The notes beneath the pieces were generated by a model. That model saw nothing but the letters and a program-made list of their open reading frames with translations. It had not been told where the DNA came from and ran no database searches. A program made the position numbers and the translations under genes. From Pelargonium x hortorum (taxonomy: Eukaryota > Streptophyta > Magnoliopsida > Geraniales > Geraniaceae), in NCBI GenBank assembly GCA_036897525.1, contig JAYMTJ010000081.1, positions 1 through 41,987 on the forward strand: a DNA stretch of 41,987 nucleotides. Direction: 5' to 3'. Below are positions 11,601 to 23,714 of the stretch, piece by piece. Each line of letters opens with the position of its first letter. Position 1 is the first letter of the stretch.

Positions 11601-14600
11601 ACTGGTAGAGAAACAGAGGGGCAGCCTCTTAAGGTAAGCAGGAATTCCTTTACTTTATTTAATGGGTAACTTTAAGGGTTTTTCCAGTTTAAACTTTACT
11701 GACTGGGATTGGCTGCTTTCTTGCCTTGCGGTCTATGAACTATCTAAAGAGAATCTAAATGGATACAAAAAAAGGACGCTAAACGGGTCAAATAGGTAAA
11801 TTAAATAAAAAAAGGGAGCAAGTCTAAGGAGTCCGCTTGCGTATTCATAAAATAAGGAGGCTTAAGTCTTAGATATTTCCGGTTTTGAATCTTATATATA
11901 AAAAAGGTAAACCCTAATAAAGTAAGGAGTCTTTAACTTAACTAAATAGTACTGAAGAAAGGTGGGCTAAGCATAAATGCCTTTGTTTTGTAAGTTTCTG
12001 ATTTCAGATTGTATAAAAGAACTGAAGTTAAAGTAAGCAGTCAAAGACTAACAAAGGCGAGGCTCATAGGAAACAGGGGAGAGTACAGGCACAGCTACAA
12101 AGACTTAGAAAGTTATAGTTATGAATTTTTTTTTATAGCTTTCGTTACCGAGTTTTGCAAGTTGATTCCCCAGGTTCTGGAAAGATATACAGGGTTTTTC
12201 CTCTCGTCTCTCGTAGGGTGGATGAGTTCCTAGTAGAGAAAGAAGCTTGTTTGTTGTGTAATTTGTAGTTTTACTATTATTTTATTTACATGGGAATGAA
12301 AAGCATGCTGGGCTTATGTTATATTGAATTCCTACGAGTCTAGTTAGCTATTTGGAAAACACTCTACTCAAACATTTCTCTGAGCGCTCCTCCGCAAGTA
12401 ATACTGCTAAGGTTTACTACCTAATAGTTAACTCGAAAACGTGTAATATCAAGGGCTGGTTTTTACATACTGCAAAGCAGAAATCTGAGCCTTACTTACT
12501 TTAATTTCTCCTGAAAGAGCTCCAGCTAAACTGTAAGGAGTTCCTGTTTGCGGGGGCAGTAACACAGGGTAAAGGTCCTTTCTCTTAGTATAGTAGGATT
12601 CGGGGTAATTTAGACTGCGGAAATATTCTAAAAGTGCCTTTTCAATTTTGGTGAACATCAAGAGAACTTACCGAGCTCACATAGAGCAACTCAAAAACAG
12701 ATAACAAGCTTCTAGGGAGTTAAATATAAAAAAGAGGTCGTCGTCCCATGCTATATAATAATGATAATAATATTCAACCCCTATTTCTTACAGGTACAGG
12801 AATAGGTTAGAAAAAACTCTAGTAGAGTACTTATTTAATTTATAAGAAAGATAAGGTGGGGGTAAACTTACTCTTAATTTAATTGGTTTGAGACGAAAAT
12901 CTAAGGAAAATGTTTCCTCGAGAGTGTTTATCTAATAAATAATAGTTGTAGCCCGACACAGAATGATAATAGACCCCTGGTAAATCCAGAGTATGGGTGC
13001 CCCCGAGAAAATCGACTTAAAATCTGGTAAATACGCCTATATAAATAAGCAAAAAAGGGAACCAAAAAGAAATATTTATTGCTTCTAAAGTTAATCCTTA
13101 TACTAGGAGGTATGCTGGGACTTTGCATTTTCTTGGTATTGGTAATTCACCATATAATAATAGGTTAAGCTCCTAATCGACTAATCTTTCTAAAAAAAAG
13201 TATTACTGAAATTATACAGAATCCTAACATAAGGATCTCATTTAAATAATAGTGTTTATGGTTTCGTAGTTGTTCGTCAAGTATTCGAAGAGTCCAAGCG
13301 CCTTTATATTTATAGGTTTACTCGTAGGTCCCTTTCTTTTTAGGTTCCTACTAAATTCTTCTTGTACTTAATTTGAGTGTCTGTAAAAGAAGCTCCTGGA
13401 TATCTTTTTCGGCCCGAGCTCTTTAACCACAAGCTTAATCAGATCTCCCTGTCTAGTTTAGCTAAAATACCCTATATCATTTACTATATAACTTTACCTC
13501 TTGCCTTTAGTAGCTGCCTAAATTCCAATATTCTTTTCGAACCCAGTACCTGTCCAATTTCTAAGTTCTGCTCAAGATCTAAAGTAGGATTTGAACCTTG
13601 TACTGTCCTAAAAAAAAGAAGTAGAGATATACAACAATCTAAGTAACTCGCTTATACCATACATAATATGAATTGCTTCCAGGGGAGGCTTAGCGCTGAT
13701 GAAGCTACCCTTTCTCGAGAATCTTTTACAGGCATACAAGCAACAAGATAATCCAGGTTTATGTACCACAAGGAATTGCGAATTGCTACGAAGAGTTAGT
13801 ACAACCGGAAACATCTGTTAGGACAAGTTCGGGAACTCCATTTGTTTACAAAATAACCCAGGCCGTCATAGCAAATTCCCTAAAGCTCAACTTCGACAAA
13901 AGCTAATTGTGAACTCTTTCCTAAAATAGTTATAGTTACTTAATTATCCCGGAACTTCTAAAAAAGAATTCTGATTCCTAAAACAAATAGCAACCATTAT
14001 CTATTATCCTCAGCTTGCTATACACAAAATGACACAATTATCGGAATGAGCACAAGAGACATGCTCTTGCCTTGCAAACCCAAAGAACTAATCGGTCTGT
14101 CATGATTAAGATCGGAATCAAGCTCTGAATATTTTTCAAGTAAAAGCTCCTATAGTTTCAGTTACTTCATTTTTATCAGGAACGAAGAATTATGAGTCTC
14201 TAAACAAAAAAGGAGTTAATAATATAGCTACAAGGGATCTGAATAGCAGCTTGGCCTAAACAACAAACCAGGATCCTGAGCCGGTTTGCCAATTCAGAGT
14301 GTAGAGTTCCTAAGAAATACAAGGAAATCTCAGAATACAAATAAGACCTTAGCCATCTAGACCATCTATATCGGTGGAATACAATCTAAGACTCTCCTTT
14401 GTTTGATCTAATTTCAACAAAAGCAATCTTTAAAAAAGCGGTTTTCCTTAGTCTTAGAGTAAAGCCGAGCCAAGGTAGATTCTTAAATTGTATATATTTT
14501 GTGGCCATTACCCAAGAAGCAAACTCTTTCTTTACTTTGTAAAGTTAAAAACTTAGAGAGCAGATAGAGGCTTTTTTCGCATCCTGCGGGATTTTGACTT

Positions 14601-16225
14601 CTTTTTATTTATCCACGTTTGTTTTGTCAGGAACTATCTAAACACCCCTCACCTAAATACTGAGAAAAAAACTAGTAGTATCTAAAATCAGTCTAGAAGA
14701 GGTCCTTTTACTAAGCGAAGTGTATTTGAGAACCTTTGGTATTTTTACAACAAAACTTTATTAAAAAATGAAAGCTATAAAAAAGGGGGAAATAGGAAGT
14801 GATAAGGAAGTCGTAGCTTAGGAGAGTATAATAAGAATCTTGTAGCTTGAACATGTGAGAGCTTTTTAATTTCTTTTAGTTGGGAGCGGAAACATTATCA
14901 CTGCAACTTTGCACCATCGAGATATATCTAAACAAATTTACGTTTTAGTTTGGGAAATCAGAAGAATGCACCTGCATCTGCCTACTAAACAAGTCCAACC
15001 TAAATATACGAATACTTTTTTTACATGACCCACTTAGCAGGGTTACTTGAAATCCTTTTCTATAAAATACTACAAAAGAATTTGTCGTCTAGTTATTTTT
15101 GAGAAGTTGTTTATATAGCCATCCCATTACAGCACTCGGAAGTTCCTCGCATTAACCTAGCCTTTGTATAGGATATTCTTTGAGTTATACAAGATCCTAT
15201 ATTATTCAAGCGTAACGGACTCCTTTTAGATTAGCCACGTAGAGGAGAAGATTCCGCCGGATTGTCCAATACATACAGTATTCTAGAAATTTTCTATCCT
15301 CCACACGAATCAAGAGTTCATGATCACAGAATAAAAAGAAAGAATATTTCATTTAAATAGATCCGCAATATCTTGGTCCTATGTCATTCTTTTAACAACG
15401 AAATGAATGGAAGCCTTATTCTTTGAATTTGTTCTGCCTCATCTATCCAGTCATTAAGTTAGTAAACGTAGAGAAAGAACGGATTACTAGGTAGGAGGTT
15501 TTTTTGTTTCGAAGTACTAATACTAGGAGGGGTTCTTACGAGATATTTCATTAAAGGATAAGGATTCTACAGCGCCTTATAAAGTAAAATACAACACTTT
15601 TCTTTTTTAAGACACCCGGAAATGGGGCCCTGTCTTATTCTTATTAAGACAACGGTTTTTTGACTTTAAACGCAGGAAATCTTATGCAATTGAATTTCTA
15701 GTAATATAGGACTTTTCTTTTCACAAACTAACCTCTAAACGCAAGAGTAACTGATGGCAAATATACCTTTACGGGAGACTCTATATTGATTCCGAAAAGC
15801 AAAGTTATACAGTAGCTGAACTAATATCTGGATTACATAAAGGTTAGAAAAGTGCTTAGTATCTGCTCGAGTAGAAAGGATATCATATTCTAAAGGAAAA
15901 CTAAGATAGAGACTCTTTGAATATTGAATCAAGGGTTACCTTATTAAAGAATATCCTGAAATACCTTGTCTAGGTGGGGGGGTTGCTGTCATCTGAGAAG
16001 GTAATATTATAACATAAGAGGGTTCACAAGAAATTTGTTCTAATGAAGTTACCTATATATAGGACTGAGTGAAGGTCTCTAATCTGGGTTACACCTGTAT
16101 ACATTACATAACTTAGATAAAAAGCAGGGACAGCTCCTAGAATTTAAAAGTAAAAGGTTGGGCTGATCAAGCTTTAGTTAGTTTTGCTATAGAGATAAAA
16201 GGGAACTCTGAATTTAATAAGAAAT
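8652..16225. other. Non-coding spacer
   Basis: No gene recognised over 7.5 kb. C exceeds G at 8.9-10 kb and G is equal to or above C at 10.5-13 kb. T-arm-like words occur (for example at 13577) without the rest of a tRNA. Frames of 60-90 codons are scattered at the density expected by chance. Confidence 0.5.
16013..16021 (+). promoter_or_regulatory. Possible plant-mitochondrial promoter nonamer
   Basis: CATAAGAGG matches 8 of 9 positions of the CRTAAGAGA motif of flowering-plant mitochondrial promoters, with an AT-rich stretch just upstream. It precedes the tRNA-Leu-like relic by about 210 bp, but no live gene follows. One such near match is likely by chance in 42 kb, and several 8-of-9 matches exist elsewhere (for example 39.4 kb). 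Confidence 0.12.
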
Positions 16226-16305
16226 TCGGAAAGCCTGCGAAATTGGTAGGATACCGCGTATAAAAAGGTCGTATAGAAACTCTCGGTCAGTCAAAGTCTT
16301 CCTTT
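16226..16305 (+). pseudogene. tRNA-Leu-like relic
   Basis: GCGAAATTGGTAG at 16237-16249 is the characteristic D arm of bacterial and organellar class II leucine tRNAs. About 40 nt further on, CAGTCAAAGTCTTCC (16288-16302) resembles a leucine T arm with one base lost from GTTCAAGTC. The overall length of about 80 nt suits a class II tRNA. The anticodon arm between them (TATAAAAAGGTCGTATAG) shows a TAT...ATA pairing but no recognisable leucine anticodon, and the acceptor ends do not pair. Read as a decayed copy; a chance match to the D arm alone is possible. Confidence 0.4.
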
Positions 16306-16626
16306 GGACAAGGGCTTGATACAAAGAGTTCTAGTCATACACCACAATTTATCAAACACAGCATACAAAAAACGGAAAGCTTTTTCTTAGGTTCCCGATC
16401 CAGTTGTTAAGAATTAATAAGTAACAAGGTAGGATTTCTATTGGGAGTTGGCCTCTAATAAAATAAGTTGGGAGTAAAGCTAAGAAAATGAAGTTAATTA
16501 AGAGTAAAAGTTTATTCACTAGAATCCCGGAATTCTTAAAGCCTTGCCTTGTAAACTGTAGCAATTGTTAGTGTTTTTATACTCCTTGACTATCCGAATT
16601 TATAATCTAAAAGAAAGAACAGAAGT

Positions 16627-16709
16627 AGGTTCCGGGGTTTGAACCCCACTCGGGTAATATTTCCTATTAAACCCTGTAAATTCAATTATTAGTTTATGAA
16701 TGGGAACCG
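16627..16709 (-). pseudogene. Class II tRNA-like element
   Basis: Minus-strand reading gives acceptor CGGTTCC pairing with GGAACCT at 6 of 7 positions, 83 nt apart. A D-like stem TTCA/TGAA pairs fully, although its loop lacks the usual GG. A strong T-arm-like run is GGGG-TTCAAA-CCCC. The distance between D and T arms would suit a long variable arm, as in Leu, Ser or Tyr. No convincing anticodon arm is seen, and the T stem runs too close to the acceptor. The T-arm hairpin falls inside a 109-codon minus-strand open frame (16600-16929), which argues further that the frame is chance. Confidence 0.3.
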
Positions 16710-18174
16710 CAATAGCTTGAGAAGTCCTTAGTAAGAGTATGCCCTCTAGAGATTCTAAAGAAACCCTTATATGTAAATTGATGAGCAGTTTACTAATTCT
16801 TATTTGTCTTGTGCTTTTATTCACTATAGGAAACCCAGATGCTTCAATTTCATATTTGTACTTAAAAGTTCCATTATACTTTTTTTTTTCAAAATTCACA
16901 GGCTTGCAACAGCGAAGCACAAAATACAAACCCTTTTGTAAGTCCTATATAACTAAGCTTTCTCGGCTTATTTCTCGAGTTATAGTTGTCTTATAAGAAT
17001 TCTTTCTTAACTTCCGAGTATATTTGATCCACTCACTTATCTCGGTAAAGAGTTATATACGAGGAAAATATTCTATATATATATAACTTGACTCTTGTTG
17101 TTCTTAATTTTTGTTAGGAATTCCGAGTTACTGTCTTTGGAATATTTTCCAAAAAATGTTAATCCATGTTATTAGCTTTCCATTTCTTAGTATTTCCTCG
17201 GTATGCTGCAAAAAAAATGACTCAAGGTATACATACCTAAAAAGCTACTTTGTAGTAAGACACAAATTGATTATGAATACTACAGTTTAAGAAATTAAAG
17301 AAACTTTCCCCCATTATATTCATTCATTATATTATTTGCTAGAAAACAAGTATAACTCCTTGCCAAACCGGAAAGGGGACCCTTTCCTTTGGTTAGTACA
17401 AACTAATTGCGGAGTATCATAGGTACCCGGTCTATATAGAATTCTGCATAATATAACTTCTACTTGGCTTCTAGCTAAATATATGCTTATTTTTCCGTAG
17501 ACTTTTTTGGAACCCTAATAATCAAGTACGGTTTTATCTCTATATAACACACTACGTTAGGGTCATAGTGGAAATAAATAAAAAACAGAAGCGAATCCGC
17601 TGGTTAAGGTAAGGGTAGAAATGGGAGAAGGCGAAATCAAAAAACCGGGGAAGTTTATATATAAATAACAGTTCTTAAGCTAATCTTATTATTAGGGGGG
17701 AATTTGATAACCAAAGAGGTTCTTTTTTATTTATTTTATTGGAATATTTGTCTAAACCGGGGTATAAAGACAGGGAATTGGAGTGTTTAGGTTCAGTATA
17801 TTTCCGGTTTTGAGGTCTATTAAATTAATAGGGGGTTCTTTTCCTCATAGAAGTTACTGCTTAATTAGAAAGGTAATTAAGAAAAGCCGTAGATATCTTT
17901 CTCAGTCTTAGTAAGTTCCTGAAATGTAAAAAGTAAGAGCTCTGTAGATCCCGAGGTCGAAATTGTTACGTTAAAGTCCTTTGGCGGAGTCCTTATTCAC
18001 TGATCAGGGAAATTGGTTGTGCTTTTACTGAATGTTAAGGCTAGTTAAGTAGTAAGATAGAGAAGAATAGAGCTTCTAAAGTAAAGAAGGAGGCCATCTA
18101 AAACAATAAAGTTCCCGGCTTATGTTGCTAGTGTCTTTCCTGCCCTTCTAAGTAGGGGAACTTTCTCTAAAAGA
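16710..18174. other. Non-coding spacer, strongly G-over-C
   Basis: Holds opposing open frames around 16.6-17.0 kb and a hairpin at 17.37 kb. The line at 17761-17820 has about 18 G and 5 C. No product recognised. Confidence 0.5.
17366..17394. repeat. GC-rich hairpin
   Basis: GGAAAGG pairs with CCTTTCC around a 4-nt loop. A second, outer pairing of AACC with GGTT flanks it across a 3-nt bulge. It could act as an RNA 3'-end stem, but no gene precedes it on either strand. Confidence 0.7.
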
Positions 18175-18240
18175 GTATACTACGGGACTTGAACTCATGT
18201 GTATTTCGTGTATTCTGTAGCTACCCGTCTAAAAGGACTC
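18175..18240 (-). pseudogene. tRNA-like relic, possibly Arg(ACG)
   Basis: Minus-strand reading gives GACGGGTAGCTAC as a possible D arm, the loop ACACGAA resembling the CTACGAA loop of tRNA-Arg(ACG), and a T arm with TTCAAGT in which three or four of five stem positions pair. About 4 nt are missing between the anticodon and T arms, and acceptor strands do not match. Weak; kept because three tRNA-like parts occur in order. Confidence 0.25.
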
Positions 18241-18933
18241 CCATTTTAGTAAGGGAAGTCACAAGGCAAGGTTTATCTTGGCTGAAAACTAAGTGAACAG
18301 GAAGGCTTTAGCTTAGAAGGTAATTCTTAATGAAATGAATAGGGTAAAGTAATAAGGGAGGTTTTTTCCTCGATAAAGAAAGTCTAAGGACAATCTTTTT
18401 AATTTAAACTGAAGGCCCTTTTTATGGGTCTAATTACTCTATTTTATTTCTTCTTACCGGGTTTCGAACCAAGATACAGAGTATGGATAAGAGAGTAACA
18501 TTAAAAAGATAGATTTACCCAATTAAGCAAGAGATTCTTCTTGAAAAAAAATATAGCAAGGAGGCTTATAGTTCTTAGTAACTAATGAATATAACCCTAA
18601 AATAAAAAGGAAGGTCCCGAATCACTTAGATTTTGCATAATAAACCGAGGATAGTGGAATCTCGAAAGAGAGTTCCTTTTGAAGAGTGTGCTTTAGTTCA
18701 CTTGCTCACTAAGGTACTAAATTTATTCAAGGTATTGTACTCCTTTGAAGAATCAATCTTAGTAAGTAATATTTTAAAAACTTGACTAGGATTTTAGCTT
18801 TGCTTGTGTAGAAGACTTTAAAGAAGATACTTAACTCGGATACAAATAGAAATGGGAAGCTTCTCAATTTCAGTCTGGTTCCTAAACTAAAGGAAATTTA
18901 TTTACTAAGTAGAGGAATACTAAAAAAAAGACC

Positions 18934-19005
18934 AGTAACGACTCGGCTTTAACCAATGACTTGAGATTCCACTCAACGGCGCTCTAACCACTCGAAAAAC
19001 TCCTT
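18934..19005 (-). pseudogene. tRNA-like relic, identity uncertain
   Basis: Minus-strand reading gives GAGTGGTTAGAGC, a good D-loop and D-stem end. Exactly 23 nt follow to the T stem, then TTGGTTAAAGCC in place of GGTTCAAGCC. Total length between presumed acceptor ends is 72 nt. By canonical numbering the anticodon would be GTG, but T33 is missing and the stem does not pair. A separate local hairpin, TTGAG/CTCAA around TGGAAT, occupies the same place. The acceptor strands pair at only about three positions. Probably a decayed tRNA. Confidence 0.38.
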
Positions 19006-19838
19006 ACTAAGGAAACCCCTCAAAGTCCTTACTGTAGTTGTAGCAGGTTTTTAGAATAGGTATTACGAGTAGTTGTTATTTATAGGTAGAGCTCCCTTCT
19101 TAACGGTTTTAAATGGATCGAGTCGAGCAAAGCTAACCAACAACTCCTTAAATACTCAAGATTAAGAGAAAGCCCGATATAGTCAAGATAGTATACGTCG
19201 AAGTCTATTAGTAACTAAGGAAGGGCATTTCAGTATAAAGAGGTCTTTTACTCGAGAAACACGAATTCACTTAGAACTAGAAAGATTTTTTTTAGGTATA
19301 CGGATGCGCATAACACTGAAGGAAAGTTCAGACATAGAAGCTCAAATTAAGGCTTTGCACTTATAGTATATCTTATAGAAACTTTATCCTCTAGTAAAAT
19401 GGGAATTCCCACAAATAGTCATATCAGTATAACTGCTCTGAATTGAACAAGGTTACAAAACGGATAGGTATAAAGAAAGGGCTTAGCAGCTTAAAAAAAT
19501 GAAACAGGTTCCGTAGTTGACTACATAGTTGTAGTCTAGACCTAAAATAAACATTAAAGGGGGGTTTAGTTACACTTTTTGACTTAGGATAACTGAATTT
19601 TTCACTCTTGAAAGCTAAATACCTTTCCTTAAGACCTTAACCTATAAATTCCTGAGTATCCTGTTTAAAGCTATAATCAGGTATTAATACAGGATTTGTA
19701 AGATTAGCTGTCTACTTTGGAAAAAAGGGGAATACTCTTTCTTTTACTTACGCAATTGGGATAGGAATAGAAAAGTGATATAACATCGGGAATTGCAAAT
19801 ATGAACTCGTGTCCCCCTTTAGTTTCTATCAAATACTC
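19006..19838. other. Non-coding spacer
   Basis: No gene, RNA or repeat recognised. Confidence 0.5.
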
Positions 19839-20560
19839 TAATAAAATAACTAATACCTACTCTACTCTCTATATAGAATACTAATAAACTTCCTTACAAG
19901 CTTAGAAGAATAGAGTCACTACAATTGGGAACGAACGTAGGCAAGAAGAGTACATAGGTATAGCCGCCTCCTAACGAAAAAGAGTATGATACTGCTACAG
20001 AGTATAGCTCTTAAGATACAGATACCGATACAGAGTAGTAACAAAGCAGGTATGGGTCAAATACAGCAGGTTGTTAAGAAAGCAAGTCAATAAGCAAATA
20101 AAGAGTGTTTGTGTTCCTATAGTGTATGTAGGTATAACTAAAACTACTACTTGTAATAAACTTCCTCCGTTACACTACAGTCGGGGGAATGCCTTAATAT
20201 CTCTATCCTCTAAGGCTACTGATCTCTTTTCTTTAACGATAAGAACAAAAGACAGGAGGTAATAACCTAAATACAGGAATCTAATACAAAATAGAGATAA
20301 GACTATAATAGGTATGTATATCCTATACTAATAGAACGACCTTGGGGAATATAATAACTCCTACACGTCCTAAGTAAGATAGTGAATACAACAGGTAGAC
20401 TAAGTCCGAGTTCTAGGACAGGGATAGATAAGAATACTAGCTACCATATAAGAGGAGAGGTAAGGCTCATAAGACGAAGGGCCATAAGACAAAAAGTATG
20501 AAGACTCATTTATGACTCATAAGGAAAACTATAGTTCTTAAGAGGATAGGTCTTTTTCTA
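19839..20560. other. Low-complexity island (TACAG/ATAGAG words)
   Basis: Dense in GATACAGA, TACAGG, AGTAGTAAC and AGGTATAG words, with a near-tandem GATACAGATACCGATACAGA at 20016-20035. The word AAGGGCCATAAGACA at 20477-20491 recurs exactly at 25772-25786. A 63-codon frame (20071-20262) inside it has no recognisable product. Confidence 0.45.
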
Positions 20561-21058
20561 AAGGGGGTATGGCTCAATTCCCTAGTTTTCACAGAAGTAT
20601 GTCTACGTGAATAAGTAAGAAGCGGCAGGTTCTTAACTTAATTGTATTTCTTTAGTAGATGCTAATTATATAGGGCTAGGTGTAGTACAAACAGAGCTTT
20701 TCCCTCCGTGGGAAAGGGTATCTTATCTATCCAGAGTTCGTTCAAAGAATGTTTAGAATTTCCTAACTCTAATTATGTATCCGTATGGAATAACTGGGGT
20801 CACGCGGGTGGAAGAGAAGCAAACAGCAAAGGCTGAATATTTACTGAAATCTTTTCAATGATATAAACTTTTTCAGGCATTCTTAAGCGTGGGTTTGGAC
20901 ATTAACTATTAACTCGCTATCAAAATGTATACAATTAAGTTTTATAACTCTTTTTTGTTGTGTAAAGCTAAAAATAGCTTATTATAGAGGAAGGTTTTTC
21001 TTAATTTATCCTAATATTTCAACTCTCAATCCCATAAAGTCTAACTCTAAAGTTTCAT
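20561..21058. other. Non-coding spacer with a small hairpin
   Basis: Contains an 8-bp stem, CTTTTCCC against GGGAAAGG with one G-T pair, around the 5-nt loop TCCGT at 20697-20717. Nothing else recognised. Confidence 0.5.
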
Positions 21059-21124
21059 GGTGGACCTCTCCTGAAGCGATTGCTTTTAATCCGTGTTTGC
21101 TGGTTGGAGTCCCCGTTCAAAAGC
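21059..21124 (+). pseudogene. tRNA-Lys-like relic
   Basis: The segment shares the anticodon loop run CTTTTAATC with the intact tRNA-Lys at 41.8 kb. It is preceded by AGCGATTG where the gene has AGCATTGGA, and followed by GGTTGGAGTCC where the gene has GGTTCAAGTCC. GGTG at the 5' side matches the acceptor start. The D loop is about 5 nt short, the anticodon stem does not pair, and the 3' acceptor is gone. If real, it is an old shortened duplicate of trnK-UUU; the similarity is spread over the molecule but patchy. Confidence 0.33.
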
Positions 21125-21251
21125 CGCGTTTTAGGCTCTCATTTTAATACCTGATATGGAAGCCCCTTTTTTATAAGACAAAAAAACAAGGATATCCCCA
21201 AAATCTTGGGTCTTAGATAGTTCTAAATATTAGGAATGATTTCAAATTTAA

Positions 21252-21322
21252 CAGAGGGCCCCGCTTGAACCTTTGCCATGCTCACTCTAGAAACTCATGC
21301 TTTACCACTTGAAGATACTCTA
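21252..21322 (-). pseudogene. Decayed tRNA-Gln (trnQ-UUG relic)
   Basis: On the minus strand this 71-nt segment aligns end to end with plant mitochondrial trnQ-UUG as recalled. Shared runs are GAGTAT near the 5' end, CAAGTGGTAA in the D arm, GTTT before the anticodon, and GCATG followed by CAAAGGTTC leading into the T arm. Roughly 70 % of the first 60 positions agree. The anticodon loop reads TTCTAGA, giving CTA where TTG is expected. The anticodon stem TGAGT/GTGAG has two mismatches and three G-T pairs. The 3' part of the T stem and the acceptor are badly diverged. It is therefore a dead copy. Identity as glutamine is the best match; other tRNAs share far less. Confidence 0.65.
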
Positions 21323-23714
21323 AAGATTATAACTGCTCGCTTTCTCTACTAAACTAACTAGATTCGTAAAATATACGGGATGATTTGAATCTATTTTTAT
21401 ATAAGATAAAAGTCAACACAAATCAGAATCTGGTATAAAATCCCAAAACAAAGACATTTAAGGATGGTATTGATATTAGAAACACACTCTCGGGTAAGTA
21501 TAACAAAGTATAAAAATTCTTTTTGAAAAAAACTTAATACTAATTAAATACTGAATTTTTTGCACTTGTTTCCAGTCTTACCGCATAGCTTAATTAAATA
21601 ACTAAAAGTAAGCCCAAATCGGTCTTTCTTTCAACGGAGGGTATGGCCTCTTTTTCAAAATTTCCGTCACATTAACGAGAATCCATCCATCCCTTGTATA
21701 TTAAAAGAAGGATAGGCATAGTTTAAACACGGTCCTATATACTAAAAAAGTAAACCCTGTATGTGAGTCGACATTACAAAACTAAAAAAGGAGCTTTCCC
21801 TCATTCTAAAGGTACACAAGGTTTTTTAGGTCCTTCAAGAAAGAGGTACCCCTTCTATTTTTGGCGGGGATTATCTAAAAAAAGCTTAAACAAATCCGCA
21901 TCAATATATGAGAATTGAACTCAAATTAGACTGCCTTTGTTCTAGCTTTTCCAATCCAAGGCAAATGGTTCGCAATTATTAGGAATCCCTATCCCTATCG
22001 ATTTAGTATACCGAAACCCGCCGAGTATCTTATTTATTATGTTGATATGGAGCCCCTTAGATTTAGGAAGTTATAGATTTGAGAGTAAAGGTTTATATAC
22101 AAAAGAATGCCGGATGGATATTGACTCTCTAACTGTAAGAAGCGAGATCCCTACAATGAATAAACTAAAAACTTGTTTTAAAGGACTTTTTCTAAACCAA
22201 AGGATCTACACTCAAAGGAAGCATAACCAACTGAAGGTTCTGGGGAATATTAAAACAATGGTAAATCAAAGGGTATAAACAATTACGAACCCTTAATAAT
22301 TTGAAGATATAGTTATAGCTAGTGTGCTTTTTGATAGAGAACTCTTGGATTTATAGCTATGATGGTTTTTTTATGAGCTTGTTTATAGGGACTTGAGTCA
22401 TAATTGAAGGATACGCATTTTCCTCTTAAGTTAAGAGACTCCTTTATTTAGGAAGAGAAATATCTATTATTTGCGAGTTCATTTCCATCATTAGAACTCT
22501 TATAATTACAACGCGGGGACTCTTATGGTAAAACCGTATCCCTTTATTATTATGACTATCCGCTAAAAAACTAGCATTAGAGAAAAAAACTTGAAACTAT
22601 CAAATTCTTCGGCGAATGAGGGCGGAAACCTTTTGTTAACGAGTGAGTAGTTATAGAGAGGATTCATTAGAAGTTAAGGGACGACTTGATTCATTCCGAG
22701 TGTAATATAAAGCAGATAAGTTGCTAAACCAGAATTCTTTCAGTTTCGGTTAGTTTAACAGACAACCTGGAGGTATATCTCCTTAAGAGTTTTTGCGAGA
22801 AAGATCTTTTTATATTACCTATATATATAATAGGATTTCGATTAAGTATTAAAAACTAAGGGGGAACTTCGAATATACCTGAGACCTCTTTTAAGCATAA
22901 AAAGCCTGTCCGTGGGATAAGACTGCATGAAAAATAAACAAAATAAACATAAAAAGAATAAACTGAGGTCAGTATAACATCCTGGAAACCCTGACCTGAC
23001 CACAACTTTTTCTTTTTAATGAGTCCTTTCTTTTTTTTTATGTACAGAAAGAAAGCTCTGAGTTTCCTTGAAGCCTTTTTGCCTAACTCGGAAAGTTTGA
23101 CTATCAGGTTTACGCTTGACTTGATTGTTACCCTTCTCTATTTTCAAATTTACATACTTAGAGTTCCTTGGCAAAGGTTTTTATGAAATATTCTTGATTT
23201 CAAGTGATAAGCTCCTTTGTTGAGACTGCTCTTCATATATCCTACAGTTGAGTACCCGTTTTTGGTAACTTGACTCTTTTTGGAAAATAGCAAGGAATAA
23301 GAAGTAGAAGGAATTTACAAGATCGACTTCAAAGTAACCCCAGCTTTTTGTTAGCAAGGTAGTAGAGGCTCTGTACGATTTGTAACCTATGCTTAAGTTT
23401 AGAGCTGTCTTTAGTCTCGATGGAACCTACAACATCCGATTAACAAGACTCAGTATACATAAGAAAACGGCAGCAGTTCCAGAATCTGTCTAGCTAGCCT
23501 TCTATTTTCAGGCTAATATTTCAAGCAAGATTAAGGCTTGGTAAACTAAGTATAGTCCAATACAAGAGTATAATTTATAATTAGTATGAATTTTATAGGG
23601 TTAGTTTATTGTGAAAAGAGGTAGTTTAGATCAAAAAGGGACTTCTTGTACACATTTTAAACCATGTTAGGGGGTAACCTAAAAGGGGTTGACTTAGTAT
23701 ACTTGCTTTTTTAA
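21323..23714. other. Non-coding spacer
   Basis: A T-arm-like word sits at 21910-21925 on the minus strand (TTGAG-TTCAATT-CTCAT, four of five pairs) but lacks a correctly spaced anticodon arm. A 79-codon frame at 22039-22278 is basic and without known domain. Confidence 0.5.

Noticed and set aside
13573-13650. Minus-strand T-arm-like AAGGTTCAAATCCTAC
   Set aside because: Only three T-stem pairs and no D or anticodon arm at the right spacing; such words occur by chance.
18462-18545. Minus-strand segment with TTAATTGGGTAAATC and GGTTCGAAACC, possibly a class II tRNA
   Set aside because: D and T parts are too far apart, the T stem has only two pairs and no anticodon arm forms.
21895-21975. Minus-strand T arm TTGAG-TTCAATT-CTCAT with an upstream D-like word
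   Set aside because: The T stem is fair, but the middle is about 3 nt short and no anticodon loop is seen, so no identity or boundary can be supported.
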